A stretch of DNA of 64,000 nucleotides. It comes from Verrucomicrobiales bacterium. GTDB taxonomy: Bacteria > Verrucomicrobiota > Verrucomicrobiia > Verrucomicrobiales > DEV007. How positions within the stretch are numbered: the first letter of the stretch is position 1; each line of letters opens with the position of its first letter. The translations under genes were made by a program, and so were the position numbers. The stretch covers positions 1-64,000 of the forward strand of contig JAEUHI010000057.1 in assembly GCA_016795385.1 (NCBI GenBank), read 5' to 3'. This document shows, piece by piece, positions 15,265-24,489 of this stretch. Below the pieces are notes generated by a model that was not told the origin of the DNA, searched no databases, and saw only the letters and a program-made list of their open reading frames with translations.

Positions 15265-17748
15265 ATGCCTTCGCCTGATTATCCCGTCTCCGTCATCGAC
15301 CAACCTCTCCGGACCGGCGGAAAGTTTTTCCGCGAGGGTGAAAGGACCTGCGTGGTGAAGGCGGTGACCTTCGGACCCTTTCCCGCCGGCGCGTTCCCGG
15401 ACGAAGGGCGCGCGCAACTGGTGCGGATCCGGGAGGAGCTGGGGGCGAACGCGGTGCGACTCTACGAGATCCCTTCCCTGGAGTTCCTCCATGAATGTGC
15501 CGGTGTGGGCTTGCGCGCGTTCCTCACGATTCCGTGGACGCAACACGTCGATTTTTTGAAACGGCGCAGTGCGCTGGCCGAGGCGGATCATCTGCTCCTG
15601 GAAACGATCGCGCGATTCCGCGGGCATCCGGCGGTGGCGGGTTATTACATCGGCAACGAGATCGAATCGACCCTCGTCCGCTGGATGGGCGCGAGCCACG
15701 TCGTGGAGCAGCTCGAGCGGCTCATCGATCTGGGGCACGCGAACGATCCGGACGCGCTCTTCGCCTACGCGAACTACCCCGGCACGGAATACCTGCTGCC
15801 GCAGAACCAGGATTTCGTCGCCTTCAACCTTTACCTCGAGACGCGTGAAGCCTACGCAGCTTATCTCGACCGGCTCCAGAATCTGGCGGGCAACAAACCG
15901 CTCGTGCTTTCGGAGTTCGGGATCGATTCGGGAACGCACGGGGAATGGGGACAGGCCGAAATGCTGCGATGGGCCGTGGAAGAGGCGGCCGCCGCGGGTG
16001 TCGCTGGCACGACGATTTTCTCCTGGAGTGATCTTTGGCAGCGGGGCGGGAAGACCGTGGAGGGCTGGACATTCGGTCTGACGGCGGCGGACCAGACGGC
16101 GAAGCCGGCGCTGGCCGCGGTGCGTGCCGCATGGGAAAATCTGAACCGGCCGGCGGATGGCGTGATCCTGACAAATACGCCAAAAGTTTCGGTGATCGTC
16201 TGCACCTATCGGGGGTCGGCCACGTTGGTGAAATGCCTCGATTCGATCCTGGCGCTGGATTACCCGGACTACGAGGTGATCGTGGTGAATGACGGAGGGG
16301 ATGATCGTGTCGCGGAGATCGCGGAGAGCTACGATCGGGTGAAGCACGTCGCGACGCCCCATGAAGGGCTGGGAGCGGCGCGCAACACCGGGGCCCGCGA
16401 GGCGACGGGAGCGATCTACGCCTACACGGATGACGATTGTGTTGTCGAGCCGGACTGGCTGCGGTGGATCGTGGCGCAATTCGCGGAGGATGAGACTTTG
16501 GGATGTGCGGGTGGTCCGAACGTGCCGCCCGCGCCGGAGACGGGGACTCGGGCGATCGTGGCGGCAGCGCCCGGTGGGCCCACCCATGTGTTGCTCACGG
16601 ACACGCGCGCCGAGCATCTGCCGGGGTGCAATCTCGCGGTGCGGCGCGAGGTCTTCGAAAAGGTGGGCGGTTTTCACACGGTCTTCCGCTCGGCGGGAGA
16701 TGATGTGGACTTCTGCTGGCGCGTCCTCGCGGCGGGACACGGGCTCGGTTTCCATGCAGCGGCGTTTGTCTGGCATCATCGCCGCTTCAGCTTCCGAGCG
16801 TATTTCCGCCAGCAGATGGGATACGGCCGTGCCGAGGCCTTGTTGATGCCGATGCATCCGGACCGGTTCCAGGGGGTCGGCGGAGCGGTGTGGGAGGGGC
16901 AGGTCTATGTGCTGCGTCGTCGCTTCGGAGCGTTTGTGTATCACGGGCATTACGGCTACGAGCCTTTTCAATTGATGTATCCGGGGGGCGATTCGTGGTT
17001 CGGCGAGGTCGCCCTGCACGTGCTCTGGTGGACCGTGGCGCTGCTCTTTGCGGTCGGAGGAATTTTCTTCACGCCGCTGTTGGTGCCGGCTGGGGTGATG
17101 CTTTTTGGAACGATTTGGGTCGCGCTGGGCCGCGCGGGCCGGTCTCCGATCTCGCCGGAGTACGACACCACTTCATCACGTCTCCTTCTCTCGGCCCTGA
17201 TCATCGCCCAAGGTGTCCTGCGCAGCGGGACGCGCCTGCTGTCGGGCTGGCGATTCGCCAACTGGGGCAAGAGCCTGCAGTTCGTCGGCGGCACCGCGGC
17301 GGAAACGCTCGCGAAGAGCTGGTGGAAGCTCGGCGACGAATTCGAATTTTGGAGCGGGAAGGGTCTGGGAAGGGAGGAACTGCTGGCGGCGATCAAGAGT
17401 TCTTTCCCCGGCTCGGAGGACGATCCTTCGGGCAAGACCGACATCATTCTTCGCCGCGGGCGGCTCTGGAACTGGGCGGTGATCACGGTCACCGAATTCC
17501 ATGAGAACGAAGGGCGTCTCACGCGCCTGAGATCCCTGGCCCGTCCGGAGCCGCTGATGCGGCTGCTGGTGGGACCGTCGCTCCTCTTTTTTCCGATCGC
17601 GGTGGCCCTGGGCTTCGGATTCCAGAATGAGTTTCTGACCTTTCTCGTCGTCTACGTTCTCCTCTCGTCGGCCGCGCGTCTCTTGATGTGGGCGAAGCGG
17701 CCCCGCTTCCAACGCATCGCGCGGGAGGCGGGTTTCGAGCCGGTCTGA
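15265..17748 (+). CDS. Glycoside-hydrolase-like TIM barrel fused to a membrane GT2 glycosyltransferase
   Basis: An 827-residue fusion. Residues ~1-290 form a GH2/GH5-like barrel with both expected glutamates: acid/base in YYIGNEIES (near 131) and nucleophile in LVLSEFGIDS (near 216). Residues ~305-545 are a family 2 glycosyltransferase (KVSVIVCTYRG near 306; VVNDGGDD; DXD-type YTDDDC near 386; DDVDFCWRV). Two membrane segments (about 585-618) and two more near the C-terminus (about 765-810) anchor it. It may build and trim, or sense, an exported glucan. ATG 15265 begins the conserved part; a GTG at 15208 with GGGGAGGGGA upstream is an alternative start. The downstream gene is convergent, on the opposite strand. 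Confidence 0.85.
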   Translation: MPSPDYPVSVIDQPLRTGGKFFREGERTCVVKAVTFGPFPAGAFPDEGRAQLVRIREELGANAVRLYEIPSLEFLHECAGVGLRAFLTIPWTQHVDFLKRRSALAEADHLLLETIARFRGHPAVAGYYIGNEIESTLVRWMGASHVVEQLERLIDLGHANDPDALFAYANYPGTEYLLPQNQDFVAFNLYLETREAYAAYLDRLQNLAGNKPLVLSEFGIDSGTHGEWGQAEMLRWAVEEAAAAGVAGTTIFSWSDLWQRGGKTVEGWTFGLTAADQTAKPALAAVRAAWENLNRPADGVILTNTPKVSVIVCTYRGSATLVKCLDSILALDYPDYEVIVVNDGGDDRVAEIAESYDRVKHVATPHEGLGAARNTGAREATGAIYAYTDDDCVVEPDWLRWIVAQFAEDETLGCAGGPNVPPAPETGTRAIVAAAPGGPTHVLLTDTRAEHLPGCNLAVRREVFEKVGGFHTVFRSAGDDVDFCWRVLAAGHGLGFHAAAFVWHHRRFSFRAYFRQQMGYGRAEALLMPMHPDRFQGVGGAVWEGQVYVLRRRFGAFVYHGHYGYEPFQLMYPGGDSWFGEVALHVLWWTVALLFAVGGIFFTPLLVPAGVMLFGTIWVALGRAGRSPISPEYDTTSSRLLLSALIIAQGVLRSGTRLLSGWRFANWGKSLQFVGGTAAETLAKSWWKLGDEFEFWSGKGLGREELLAAIKSSFPGSEDDPSGKTDIILRRGRLWNWAVITVTEFHENEGRLTRLRSLARPEPLMRLLVGPSLLFFPIAVALGFGFQNEFLTFLVVYVLLSSAARLLMWAKRPRFQRIAREAGFEPV

Positions 17749-17765
17749 ATCGACGCGGCCGCGCT

Positions 17766-18611
17766 TCAGTGCGAGAGGAATAGCGAAGCGTTGCCTGCCT
17801 CGATCATCGTTCGGGTGAAGTTCCCCACGAAGAGATCGCGGATCGCGCTGCGCGATTGCATGCCGAGGACGACGAGATCGGCACCGGGATCGGCAAGGAG
17901 CCTCTCGAAGGCGGGGCCGACGGCTTCCGGGGCGGCTTCGCGATCGACTTTGGTGAAGCCGTGGTCGCGCAGGTAGAGCTCGGCATTCCCGAGGAGGAAA
18001 TCGCTGTGCTCGGGAGTCTTCTCCGCCGCGACGATGATGATCTCGGGATCGTAGGGCAGGGCGAGGGGGATGAAGTCGTGCATGGCACGGGCCGCTCCGG
18101 AGCTGCCGTCGAAGGCGATGAGGACGCGCTCGAGCTTGCTCATGCCGGTGGCCGGCACGGCGAGCACGGGCGTCGAGGTGTGGTCGAGGAGGCGATGGAG
18201 GGACTCGCCCTTCGCCCCGCGGGTTTCGAAATGGAAGGAGGTCTCCAGTCCCACGACGAGGAGATCGTGAAAAATGGATGAGGACATCAGTTTCTCCGCG
18301 GGGATGCCCTCGTATTCCGTCTCGCGGTGCTCCACCCCGGCCTTCTGGCAGATGGTGGAGGCTCGCTCGAGGCATTCATGAAGAATGTGATCGGCGTGGG
18401 CGATCTTTTTCTGCATCTCATCGACCATGAGCGGGTAGTAGGGACCGATCGCGGGGATGAGGCTGGCGCGGATCTCGTCGGAGTCGAGCACGGCGACCGA
18501 GGAGATCGCGGAATGGTGGGTCTTGGCGAGGAAACAGGCCGTCTCGAGGGCGGCGTCGGCGAAGACGGAGGGATCGAGCGGGACGAGGATGCGGCGTAGG
18601 GATGTCTTCAT
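17766..18611 (-). CDS. Tandem-domain universal stress protein
   Basis: A 281-residue protein made of two UspA folds (about 1-145 and 150-281). The first begins RRILVPLDPSVFADAALETA and the second LERVLIAFDGSSGAARAMHD. The second unit keeps the nucleotide-binding pattern G-x2-G-x9-G-S/T only loosely (LGMQSRSAIRDLFVGNFTR), so ATP binding is possible but not certain. Usp proteins act in the cytoplasm under stress. ATG 18611 is chosen because the ILVPLD strand is the family start. The 161 nt to the divergent kinase gene is a likely shared promoter region. Confidence 0.9.
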   Translation of the reverse strand: MKTSLRRILVPLDPSVFADAALETACFLAKTHHSAISSVAVLDSDEIRASLIPAIGPYYPLMVDEMQKKIAHADHILHECLERASTICQKAGVEHRETEYEGIPAEKLMSSSIFHDLLVVGLETSFHFETRGAKGESLHRLLDHTSTPVLAVPATGMSKLERVLIAFDGSSGAARAMHDFIPLALPYDPEIIIVAAEKTPEHSDFLLGNAELYLRDHGFTKVDREAAPEAVGPAFERLLADPGADLVVLGMQSRSAIRDLFVGNFTRTMIEAGNASLFLSH

Positions 18612-18772
18612 ATGGGTCACGATGGCACAAGTATGGCAAATTTTCCTCGGCATGTCTTGTTCTTCATCATGCAAGGCTTGTGTTGTGCGGTTCCTTCGGT
18701 TGCCGAGGCGCGGTAACGGGTGCAAATAAGAGGGTGACGCGGGGTGTCTCCGAGCCCCTGCCGCCTGCCTCG

Positions 18773-19969
18773 ATGATGGATGATTCTGAAAATTTGCGCA
18801 AGCAGGTGAATGATCTCGAAAGCCGCCTCGCCGGGAGCACGGACGGCGACCCGTTCCGTCGTGTCGTGGAGTCGGCGCCCTACGGAATGGTGATCTCGGA
18901 TGCGGAAGGGCGGATCGTGATGGTGAACCGGCAGGCGGTGGCGATGTTCGGCCACAGTGCCGAGGAGTTTCTGGAACTGCGGATCGAGGATCTCGTGCCT
19001 CCACGATTCCGAAGGGGGCATGATGGTCTGCGTCACGGCTTTCACGAGAACCCCGAGCCGAGAGCGATGGGAGAGGGCCGCGATCTTTATGCCTACCGCC
19101 GTGACGGGATGGAGTTTCCCGTGGAGATCGCCCTGACGCCGCTCAACCTTGGAGGCGGACCGCTCGTGTTGAGCTCGATCATCGACATCACCCGCCGGAA
19201 GCGTGATGAGGAGGATCTGATCCGCTACGCCCGCAGGCTGGAGCGCAGCAACGCGGAGCTGGAGAGTTTTGCCTCGATCGCCTCACACGATTTGCAGGAG
19301 CCCCTGCGCAAGATCCGGATGATGGGGGAACGCCTCGCCTCGGTGAGCGAGTCGGAGCTGGGGGAACAGGGGCGTGATTATCTCGGGCGGATGATCCGGG
19401 CGGGCGACAACATGCACCGGCTGATCCGGGATCTTCTCGCGTTTTCACGGGTCGGAATGCGCGCCGAAGGTTTCCGCGTGGTTTCCCTGATCGAACCGGT
19501 GAGGGATGTGCTTTCCACCCTTGAGCTGTTGATCGAGGAGACCGGAGCGGAAATCGAGTTGGGCGAACTGCCCGAGGCCGAGGTGGATGAATCCCAGATG
19601 CGACAACTTTTTCAGAATCTGATCGGCAACGCGCTGAAATTCCGGCGCGCCGGCGAGACACCCCGGGTCGCGATCGAAGGAGGGCTCGTGGAGTCGGGAT
19701 CCGGGCCCTTGGTGCGTCTCGAGGTGCGCGACAATGGAATCGGTTTCGACGAGCAGTATCACGACCGGATTTTCCAGATTTTCCAGCGACTGCATGGAAA
19801 AACGGAGTTTGAAGGCACCGGGATCGGTCTCGCGATCTGCAAGAAGATCGTCGATCGCCACGACGGCCGGATTTCCGCTCGCAGCCGGATCGGCGAAGGA
19901 ACGACCTTCATTGTGGAATTGCCAACACGGCAGAAAGCGTCCAACGAAAGAACCTCTCCTTATTCATGA
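18773..19969 (+). CDS. PAS-domain sensor histidine kinase
   Basis: A 398-residue soluble kinase with a PAS sensor (about 25-150; FRRVVESAPYGMVISDAEGR) and a short coiled linker. The HisKA helix has its phospho-acceptor His in ASHDLQEPLRKI (near 172). The ATPase domain has N-box NLIGNALKF, G1 VRDNGIGFDE and G2 FEGTGIGLAI (about 275-375). No membrane segments are seen, so the signal is probably intracellular. The stop overlaps the ATG of the next response regulator (ATGA). The kinase/Rcp1-like regulator pairing resembles phytochrome-type couples. ATG 18773 is used; a longer frame upstream lacks any domain. Confidence 0.92.
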   Translation: MMDDSENLRKQVNDLESRLAGSTDGDPFRRVVESAPYGMVISDAEGRIVMVNRQAVAMFGHSAEEFLELRIEDLVPPRFRRGHDGLRHGFHENPEPRAMGEGRDLYAYRRDGMEFPVEIALTPLNLGGGPLVLSSIIDITRRKRDEEDLIRYARRLERSNAELESFASIASHDLQEPLRKIRMMGERLASVSESELGEQGRDYLGRMIRAGDNMHRLIRDLLAFSRVGMRAEGFRVVSLIEPVRDVLSTLELLIEETGAEIELGELPEAEVDESQMRQLFQNLIGNALKFRRAGETPRVAIEGGLVESGSGPLVRLEVRDNGIGFDEQYHDRIFQIFQRLHGKTEFEGTGIGLAICKKIVDRHDGRISARSRIGEGTTFIVELPTRQKASNERTSPYS

Positions 19970-20415
19970 CCAGAGAATGTATTTTGATGATGGCGGACGA
20001 TGACGTGGATGACCGCGAATTCGTCCGTGAAGCCTTTGATCGCAGCGGATTCCGGGGCGAGTTCCGTTACGTCGAAGACGGCGGCGCTCTCGTCGAGTAT
20101 CTGAAACGAGCCAAGGAGAAACCGCGGGATCGCGACTGTCCGATGCCGGATCTCATCCTCCTCGATCTCAACATGCCGCGCGTGGATGGCTACGAAGCGC
20201 TGAAGCTGATCAAGTCCGACGACGGTCTGCGGCGCATCCCCATTGTCGTGCTCAGCACTTCGGAGTCGGAGTCGGACATCCAGAAAACCTACGATCAAGG
20301 TGTGAATTCCTTCATCACGAAACCCTCGGGATTCGAGGATCTCGTGGAGATGGCGGGACGCCTCAAGAAATACTGGCTCGAACTGGTGAAGCTGCCGAGC
20401 ACGCCGCCGCACTGA
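19966..20415 (+). CDS. Stand-alone Rcp1-like response regulator receiver
   Basis: A single receiver domain of 149 residues without an output domain. The acidic triad is in MMADDDVDD (near 8-14), the phospho-acceptor Asp in ILLDLNMPRVDG (near 66), the Thr/Ser in VVLSTSESE and the Lys in FITKPSGFED. The long insert before the Asp and the C-terminal helix KKYWLELV are typical of the Rcp1 family, which receives phosphate from phytochrome-like kinases. It is overlapped by its neighbours on both sides (ATGA, TGATG) and so is probably the middle of a phosphorelay. Confidence 0.92.
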   Translation: MTRECILMMADDDVDDREFVREAFDRSGFRGEFRYVEDGGALVEYLKRAKEKPRDRDCPMPDLILLDLNMPRVDGYEALKLIKSDDGLRRIPIVVLSTSESESDIQKTYDQGVNSFITKPSGFEDLVEMAGRLKKYWLELVKLPSTPPH

Positions 20416-21797
20416 TGACTCCGGCTCCCGTCAGGATCCTGCTGATCGATGATGACGAGGATGAATACATCCTCCATCGCGACCTGTTGGCGGAGAACTC
20501 GCGGGAACTGTATGAACTCGATTGGACGGCGGACTACGAGGCCGGACTCTCCGATCTCAACGAGGGCAGGCACGACGCCTACCTGATCGATTACCGGCTC
20601 GGCGAAAAGACCGGCCTCGAGCTCCTGCGGCGCATGCAGGAGCAGGGCATCGACCGTGCCATGATCATTCTCACCGGACAGACCGATGCTTCGGTCGATC
20701 AATCGGCGATGGAGTCGGGAGCCTCCGATTATCTCGTAAAGGGCGAGACGAGCGCGGCCGAGCTGACCCGCACGATCCGTTACGCGATGGAGCGTTGCCG
20801 CATCCTCAGCCGGCTCCGCGTGCAGGCCGAGATCCTGCGGAATGTGCACGACGCTGTTTTCTATGTGACCTCACAGGGGGTCATCCGCGATTGGAACGAA
20901 GGGGCGGTGCGGACTTTTGGCGTGCCCCGCGAGGCGGCGTTGGGAAGCCTCATCACCGAGATCTGCCCGCATCCGAACGGACATCCTTTCTTCCGGAGCA
21001 TCATCCCGGCGATCCAGAAACAGGGAATGGCCGAGGAGGTGATCCATTGCCTCACCGACGAAGGGCGCGATGTCTATGTGCGCGCCAAGGTGACGCCGAT
21101 GAACCGTCAGGGGGAGGAGGGGTATGTCTTTTGTGCGAGCGACATCACGAAGGAAAAGCGGCTCGAGGCGGAACTCGTGCGCATCAGCGAGAACGAGCAG
21201 CGTCGGATCGGCCAGGATATCCATGATGATCTCTGTTCGCAGCTCTCCGGGATCGGTTGCCTGACGAAGGTGCTCGAACATCGCCTGCGCGAGGAGCATG
21301 CGGAGGAAGCGGAGATGATCGCCGGCATCACGGAAATGGTCTCGCAGGCCGGCACGAAGGCCCGCGAGATCGCCAAGGGACTCGTGCCCGCGGTGCTCGA
21401 AACGCAAGGGCTTGCCTCGGCGCTGCGGGAGTTGTCGGCACGGCGGCGGGAATTGTTCGGAGTGAATTGCATCGCCTCGGTGACGGACGATCCGCGCCTC
21501 GATCGTCTCCCGGATGCCATCTCGATCCAGATCTACCGCATCGCGCAGGAGGCGATGACGAACGCGATCCGGCACAGCGATGCCGAAATCATCGAATTCT
21601 CGCTCAAATGGGTCGAGGGCGCGCTCGAGTTGAGCGTCCGCGATGACGGGAAAGGCATGTCCCGCGAACCGGTCGAGGCGGGGCTGGGCCTGATGACGAT
21701 GCGCCGACGCGCTGAAATGATCGACGCGGAATTTTCCATCCAGGCCTCGCCCGGGGGCGGTACCCACATCCGATGCCGCGTGCCATTCGTGTCATGA
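20415..21797 (+). CDS. Receiver-PAS-HisKA_3 hybrid sensor kinase
   Basis: A 460-residue soluble kinase. An N-terminal receiver (about 5-122, phospho-Asp in YLIDYRLGEKTG near 57) is followed by a PAS domain (about 140-240; AVFYVTSQGVIRDWNEGA). The NarX/DegS-type dimerisation helix has its His in GQDIHDDLCSQL (near 269). The ATPase has N-box QEAMTNAIRH and G1 VRDDGKGMS, with G2 LGLMTMRRR. HisKA_3 kinases normally pair with LuxR-type regulators, and one overlaps its 3' end by ATGA. The receiver suggests that the first kinase may control this second one. Confidence 0.92.
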   Translation: MTPAPVRILLIDDDEDEYILHRDLLAENSRELYELDWTADYEAGLSDLNEGRHDAYLIDYRLGEKTGLELLRRMQEQGIDRAMIILTGQTDASVDQSAMESGASDYLVKGETSAAELTRTIRYAMERCRILSRLRVQAEILRNVHDAVFYVTSQGVIRDWNEGAVRTFGVPREAALGSLITEICPHPNGHPFFRSIIPAIQKQGMAEEVIHCLTDEGRDVYVRAKVTPMNRQGEEGYVFCASDITKEKRLEAELVRISENEQRRIGQDIHDDLCSQLSGIGCLTKVLEHRLREEHAEEAEMIAGITEMVSQAGTKAREIAKGLVPAVLETQGLASALRELSARRRELFGVNCIASVTDDPRLDRLPDAISIQIYRIAQEAMTNAIRHSDAEIIEFSLKWVEGALELSVRDDGKGMSREPVEAGLGLMTMRRRAEMIDAEFSIQASPGGGTHIRCRVPFVS

Positions 21798-22447
21798 AAT
21801 CCGACAGCAAAGCCAGGATCGTGATCGTCGACGACCATCCCATCATGCGGATGGGGCTGAAGCAATTGCTCGAGTCTTCGCGTCTTGTCGAAGTCTGCGG
21901 CGAAGCGGGCTCCGTTTCCGAAGCGATCTCGGTGATCGAGGCGGTGAAACCGGTCGCCCTCGTCATCATCGACATTTCGCTGCCGGATCGCAGCGGGCTC
22001 GAGCTGATTCGTGATCTAAAGGCGATTGATCCCGGAGCCCGGGCGCTCGTGGTGTCTTCGCACGATGAAAAGGTCTACGCGGAGCGGGTGCTGAGGGCCG
22101 GTGGCCGCGGATACCTGATGAAGGACCGGGCTCCCGAGCAGATCATCGCGGCGGTGGGCCAGGTGCTTGATGGCGGCATTTTCCTGAGTCCCTCGATGAC
22201 CTCGCGGATGATGGAGGTGTTGTCAGGATCGCAGGCTTCCTCACCGATCTCCGGGTTGACGGACCGCGAACTGGAAGTGTTTCGTGCCATCGGCGAAGGG
22301 AAAAGCTCTCGCGAGATCTCCGGACTGCTCGGCGTGAGCATCCGCACGATTGACGCGCACCGCACCCACATCAAGGAGAAGCTGGGACTGCGCGACGCGG
22401 CGGAGCTCTCCTTCGAGGCGATCCGGTGGATGGAGTCGCAATCTTGA
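21794..22447 (+). CDS. NarL/FixJ family response regulator
   Basis: A 217-residue DNA-binding regulator. The receiver spans about 5-120 (VIVDDHPIMRMGLKQLL; phospho-Asp in VIIDISLPDRSG near 60) and the LuxR-type helix-turn-helix about 150-212 (LTDRELEVFRAIGEGKSSRE, then ISGLLGVSIRTIDAHR). The start at 21794 overlaps the kinase stop by ATGA and is preferred to the in-frame ATG at 21773. It is the probable output of the four-gene relay. Its target sites are not evident in the window. Confidence 0.93.
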   Translation: MKSDSKARIVIVDDHPIMRMGLKQLLESSRLVEVCGEAGSVSEAISVIEAVKPVALVIIDISLPDRSGLELIRDLKAIDPGARALVVSSHDEKVYAERVLRAGGRGYLMKDRAPEQIIAAVGQVLDGGIFLSPSMTSRMMEVLSGSQASSPISGLTDRELEVFRAIGEGKSSREISGLLGVSIRTIDAHRTHIKEKLGLRDAAELSFEAIRWMESQS

Positions 22448-22456
22448 GGGGGGCGG

Positions 22457-22500
22457 GCGTACGAAATTCTCGTACGCGGAGCTGCGGTGGATTCGTACGC
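22457..22500 (+). promoter_or_regulatory. Palindromic operator with an additional half-site before the AraC-type gene
   Basis: A perfect inverted repeat with 8-bp arms (GCGTACGA and TCGTACGC) and a 5-bp AATTC centre occupies 22457-22477. A third copy of TCGTACGC occurs at 22493-22500, 23 bp after the second. It begins 9 nt after the narL-type stop and 86 nt before the AraC-family ATG. It lacks a T-run, so an operator is more likely than a terminator. The binding protein is unknown. Confidence 0.6.
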
Positions 22501-22585
22501 AAAATTAGCGGACAGGCCCAATTTCGGGCGTCCGGCGTGGGAGATAGGGTTAGCCACCATCCAAAACCCAACCGCAACCAACGCC

Positions 22586-23524
22586 ATGGAAACCAAACAC
22601 GCCGCCCTCGATCCCGACGAACGCATCTACCGCAAGCTCGTCGATTCGCCCTTCTTCCAAACCTATCGCCGCGCCTTCATCAACGCGACCGGCCTCGGTC
22701 TCGTGCTCGTGTCCGCGGATGAGGAAGTCGAGATCGCCGGCCAGAACGGCCGTTTCACCGCCCCCTTCTGCAAGGCGCTGAATGAAAACGAGGCGGGCTG
22801 CCGGCGTTGCCAGCTCGAACATCGCTGCCTCGCCCGCGAGGTCGGTGACAAGGCCGAGACCCGCACCTGCTACGCGGGCATGCGCGAGACGCTCATTCCG
22901 GTCCGAGCCGGAAACAAGACGGTCGCTTATCTCTCCACCGGCCAGGTCTTCACCGCCAGCGCGACGCCGCGTGATTTCGGCCGCGTCGCCGAGCAACTGC
23001 GCCGGGCCGGTCTCGACGAAACCCGTCTCAGTGAGCTTTCCGAAATCTGGAAGGCCACTCCCGAGCTTGGCCTCGACAAATACGAGGGGACGATCACGTT
23101 GCTTGCCGCCTTCGCCCTGCAACTTTCCGAGCTGCTCAATCGTCTCCTGACCGAGGAGAACAACTCCGAGCCGCAGATCGTGGTGAAGGCGAAACGATTC
23201 GTGAACGCGCACCTGGAGGAAAAACTCTCGCTCGATGCCGTCGCCAGCCACGTCGGAGTGAGCCCCTTCTATTTCTGCAAACTCTTCAAACAGGCCACCG
23301 ACATGACCTTGACGGAATACGTCAACCGTCGCCGCGTCGAGTGGGCGAAACGCAAGCTCATCAATCGGAACTCGCGGGTCACCGAGGTCGCCTTCGATGT
23401 GGGCTTCCAATCCGTCTCCCAGTTCAATCGCAGCTTCCTCAAATACGTCGGAGTTTCGCCGACCCGCTTCCGTGGCACCGGTGGCGAACCGGGCAGCCAT
23501 CTCGAGCAGGCCGAGGCCGCTTGA
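22586..23524 (+). CDS. PocR-domain AraC family transcriptional regulator
   Basis: A 312-residue regulator. The N-terminal PocR ligand-binding domain (about 20-190) shows its Cys-rich pocket (APFCKALNENEAGCRRC and CLAREV...TRTCYAGM) and a PAS-like core with YLSTGQVF. The C-terminal AraC helix-turn-helix pair (about 205-300) includes LSLDAVASHVGVSPFYFCKL and the second-helix signature VTEVAFDVGFQSVSQFNRSF. PocR domains are known to bind small organic molecules, for example propanediol-type inducers. The inducer here is unknown. ATG 22586 (METKHAAL) is chosen because the domain starts soon after. Confidence 0.9.
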   Translation: METKHAALDPDERIYRKLVDSPFFQTYRRAFINATGLGLVLVSADEEVEIAGQNGRFTAPFCKALNENEAGCRRCQLEHRCLAREVGDKAETRTCYAGMRETLIPVRAGNKTVAYLSTGQVFTASATPRDFGRVAEQLRRAGLDETRLSELSEIWKATPELGLDKYEGTITLLAAFALQLSELLNRLLTEENNSEPQIVVKAKRFVNAHLEEKLSLDAVASHVGVSPFYFCKLFKQATDMTLTEYVNRRRVEWAKRKLINRNSRVTEVAFDVGFQSVSQFNRSFLKYVGVSPTRFRGTGGEPGSHLEQAEAA

Positions 23525-23566
23525 GATGGGTCCCGACCACCGGCAGGTTTCCCGCCCGCGTGCTCC

Positions 23567-24376
23567 TCACTGCGGGCGGGAGTTTTCGAAGTCGGCGTCG
23601 ATGATGTTACCGCGTGATGGGCTCTCCGGACCCCGCCCGGCGGAGGGCGATTCGAGGTCGCTCGATCTGGCTTCCGCCCACTCGTGCATCGAGTCGGCGA
23701 TCACCCGCACGGCGACATCGTCGGCGAAGTGATCGGTGTTGAGGACGAGATGGTAGCCGACCGCATCGTCGATATCCCCGCCCGCATGTCGATGGACAAA
23801 ACGGGCGCGCGCTTTATCCGTCTCCTCGACCACCTCCGCGGCATCCTTGGCATCGATCCGGTGGCGTTTCAGGACAAAACCGATGCGGCTCTTCTTGTCG
23901 GCGATGAGACGGACATGGAAGGTATTTCCCAGATCGGCGGTGATGAAGTTTCCGGCACGTCCGACGACGAGTGCCTGGCCGGCCTGGCAGACCTGACGGA
24001 TCGCGTTGGCGGAATGATTGAAGAGCGTCCATTCCGTTCGCGGTAGGGAGAGTCGCTCCCGGAGCGATTCCGTGACGGGAAACTTGGCGCGCTCTGCCAA
24101 AAAGGGCCCGGCGATCCGGGGAAGTCGCTGGTCATCGACCAGCCGACCGAGCAGCGATTGATCGAAAAGGGCCCAAGACGGTGATGGTCCGCTCTCGAGA
24201 CTGTCGAGATACTCGAGCAGCGGCCGTTCGATCCGTGAAAGACCTGCTCCGCATTGGCGCGAAATGGTCAAAGAGGGGCCGGGCGGCTGATTTTCGGACA
24301 AAACGGCGGAGTCGGCGGTGGCGCGCTTTCTGAGATAACGCTCCATCCGCTCGAGCAGGTAGTCGCGATCAGACAT
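23567..24376 (-). CDS. Cytidylate-kinase-like family protein
   Basis: A 269-residue P-loop-family protein resembling the cytidylate-kinase-like group (PF13189). Features are LTISRQCGAGLSRIERPLLE (near 33, in place of a canonical Walker A), a central VVGRAGNFITADLGNTFHVR and the lid-like ADKKSRIGFVLKRHRID. The canonical G-x4-GK-S/T is absent, which is common in this group. A nucleotide substrate is therefore uncertain. The C-terminal ~30 residues are polar and probably disordered. ATG 24376 is chosen because the similarity begins at once; upstream codons overlap the next gene's end. Confidence 0.75.
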   Translation of the reverse strand: MSDRDYLLERMERYLRKRATADSAVLSENQPPGPSLTISRQCGAGLSRIERPLLEYLDSLESGPSPSWALFDQSLLGRLVDDQRLPRIAGPFLAERAKFPVTESLRERLSLPRTEWTLFNHSANAIRQVCQAGQALVVGRAGNFITADLGNTFHVRLIADKKSRIGFVLKRHRIDAKDAAEVVEETDKARARFVHRHAGGDIDDAVGYHLVLNTDHFADDVAVRVIADSMHEWAEARSSDLESPSAGRGPESPSRGNIIDADFENSRPQ

Positions 24377-24489
24377 CAAGGAGCTCACGGGAATGAAATC
24401 AGGGTAGCAGGATCGCGTCCATTTGCTTTGCATCCTTTGCCATTCCGACAGCGTATCTTGGCACCGTCCCGGCCCCCAACCGGTTTCAA

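Noticed and set aside
15211..17019. 602-codon minus-strand frame
   Set aside because: Antisense to the glycoside-hydrolase/GT2 gene, whose motifs are clear. No independent support.
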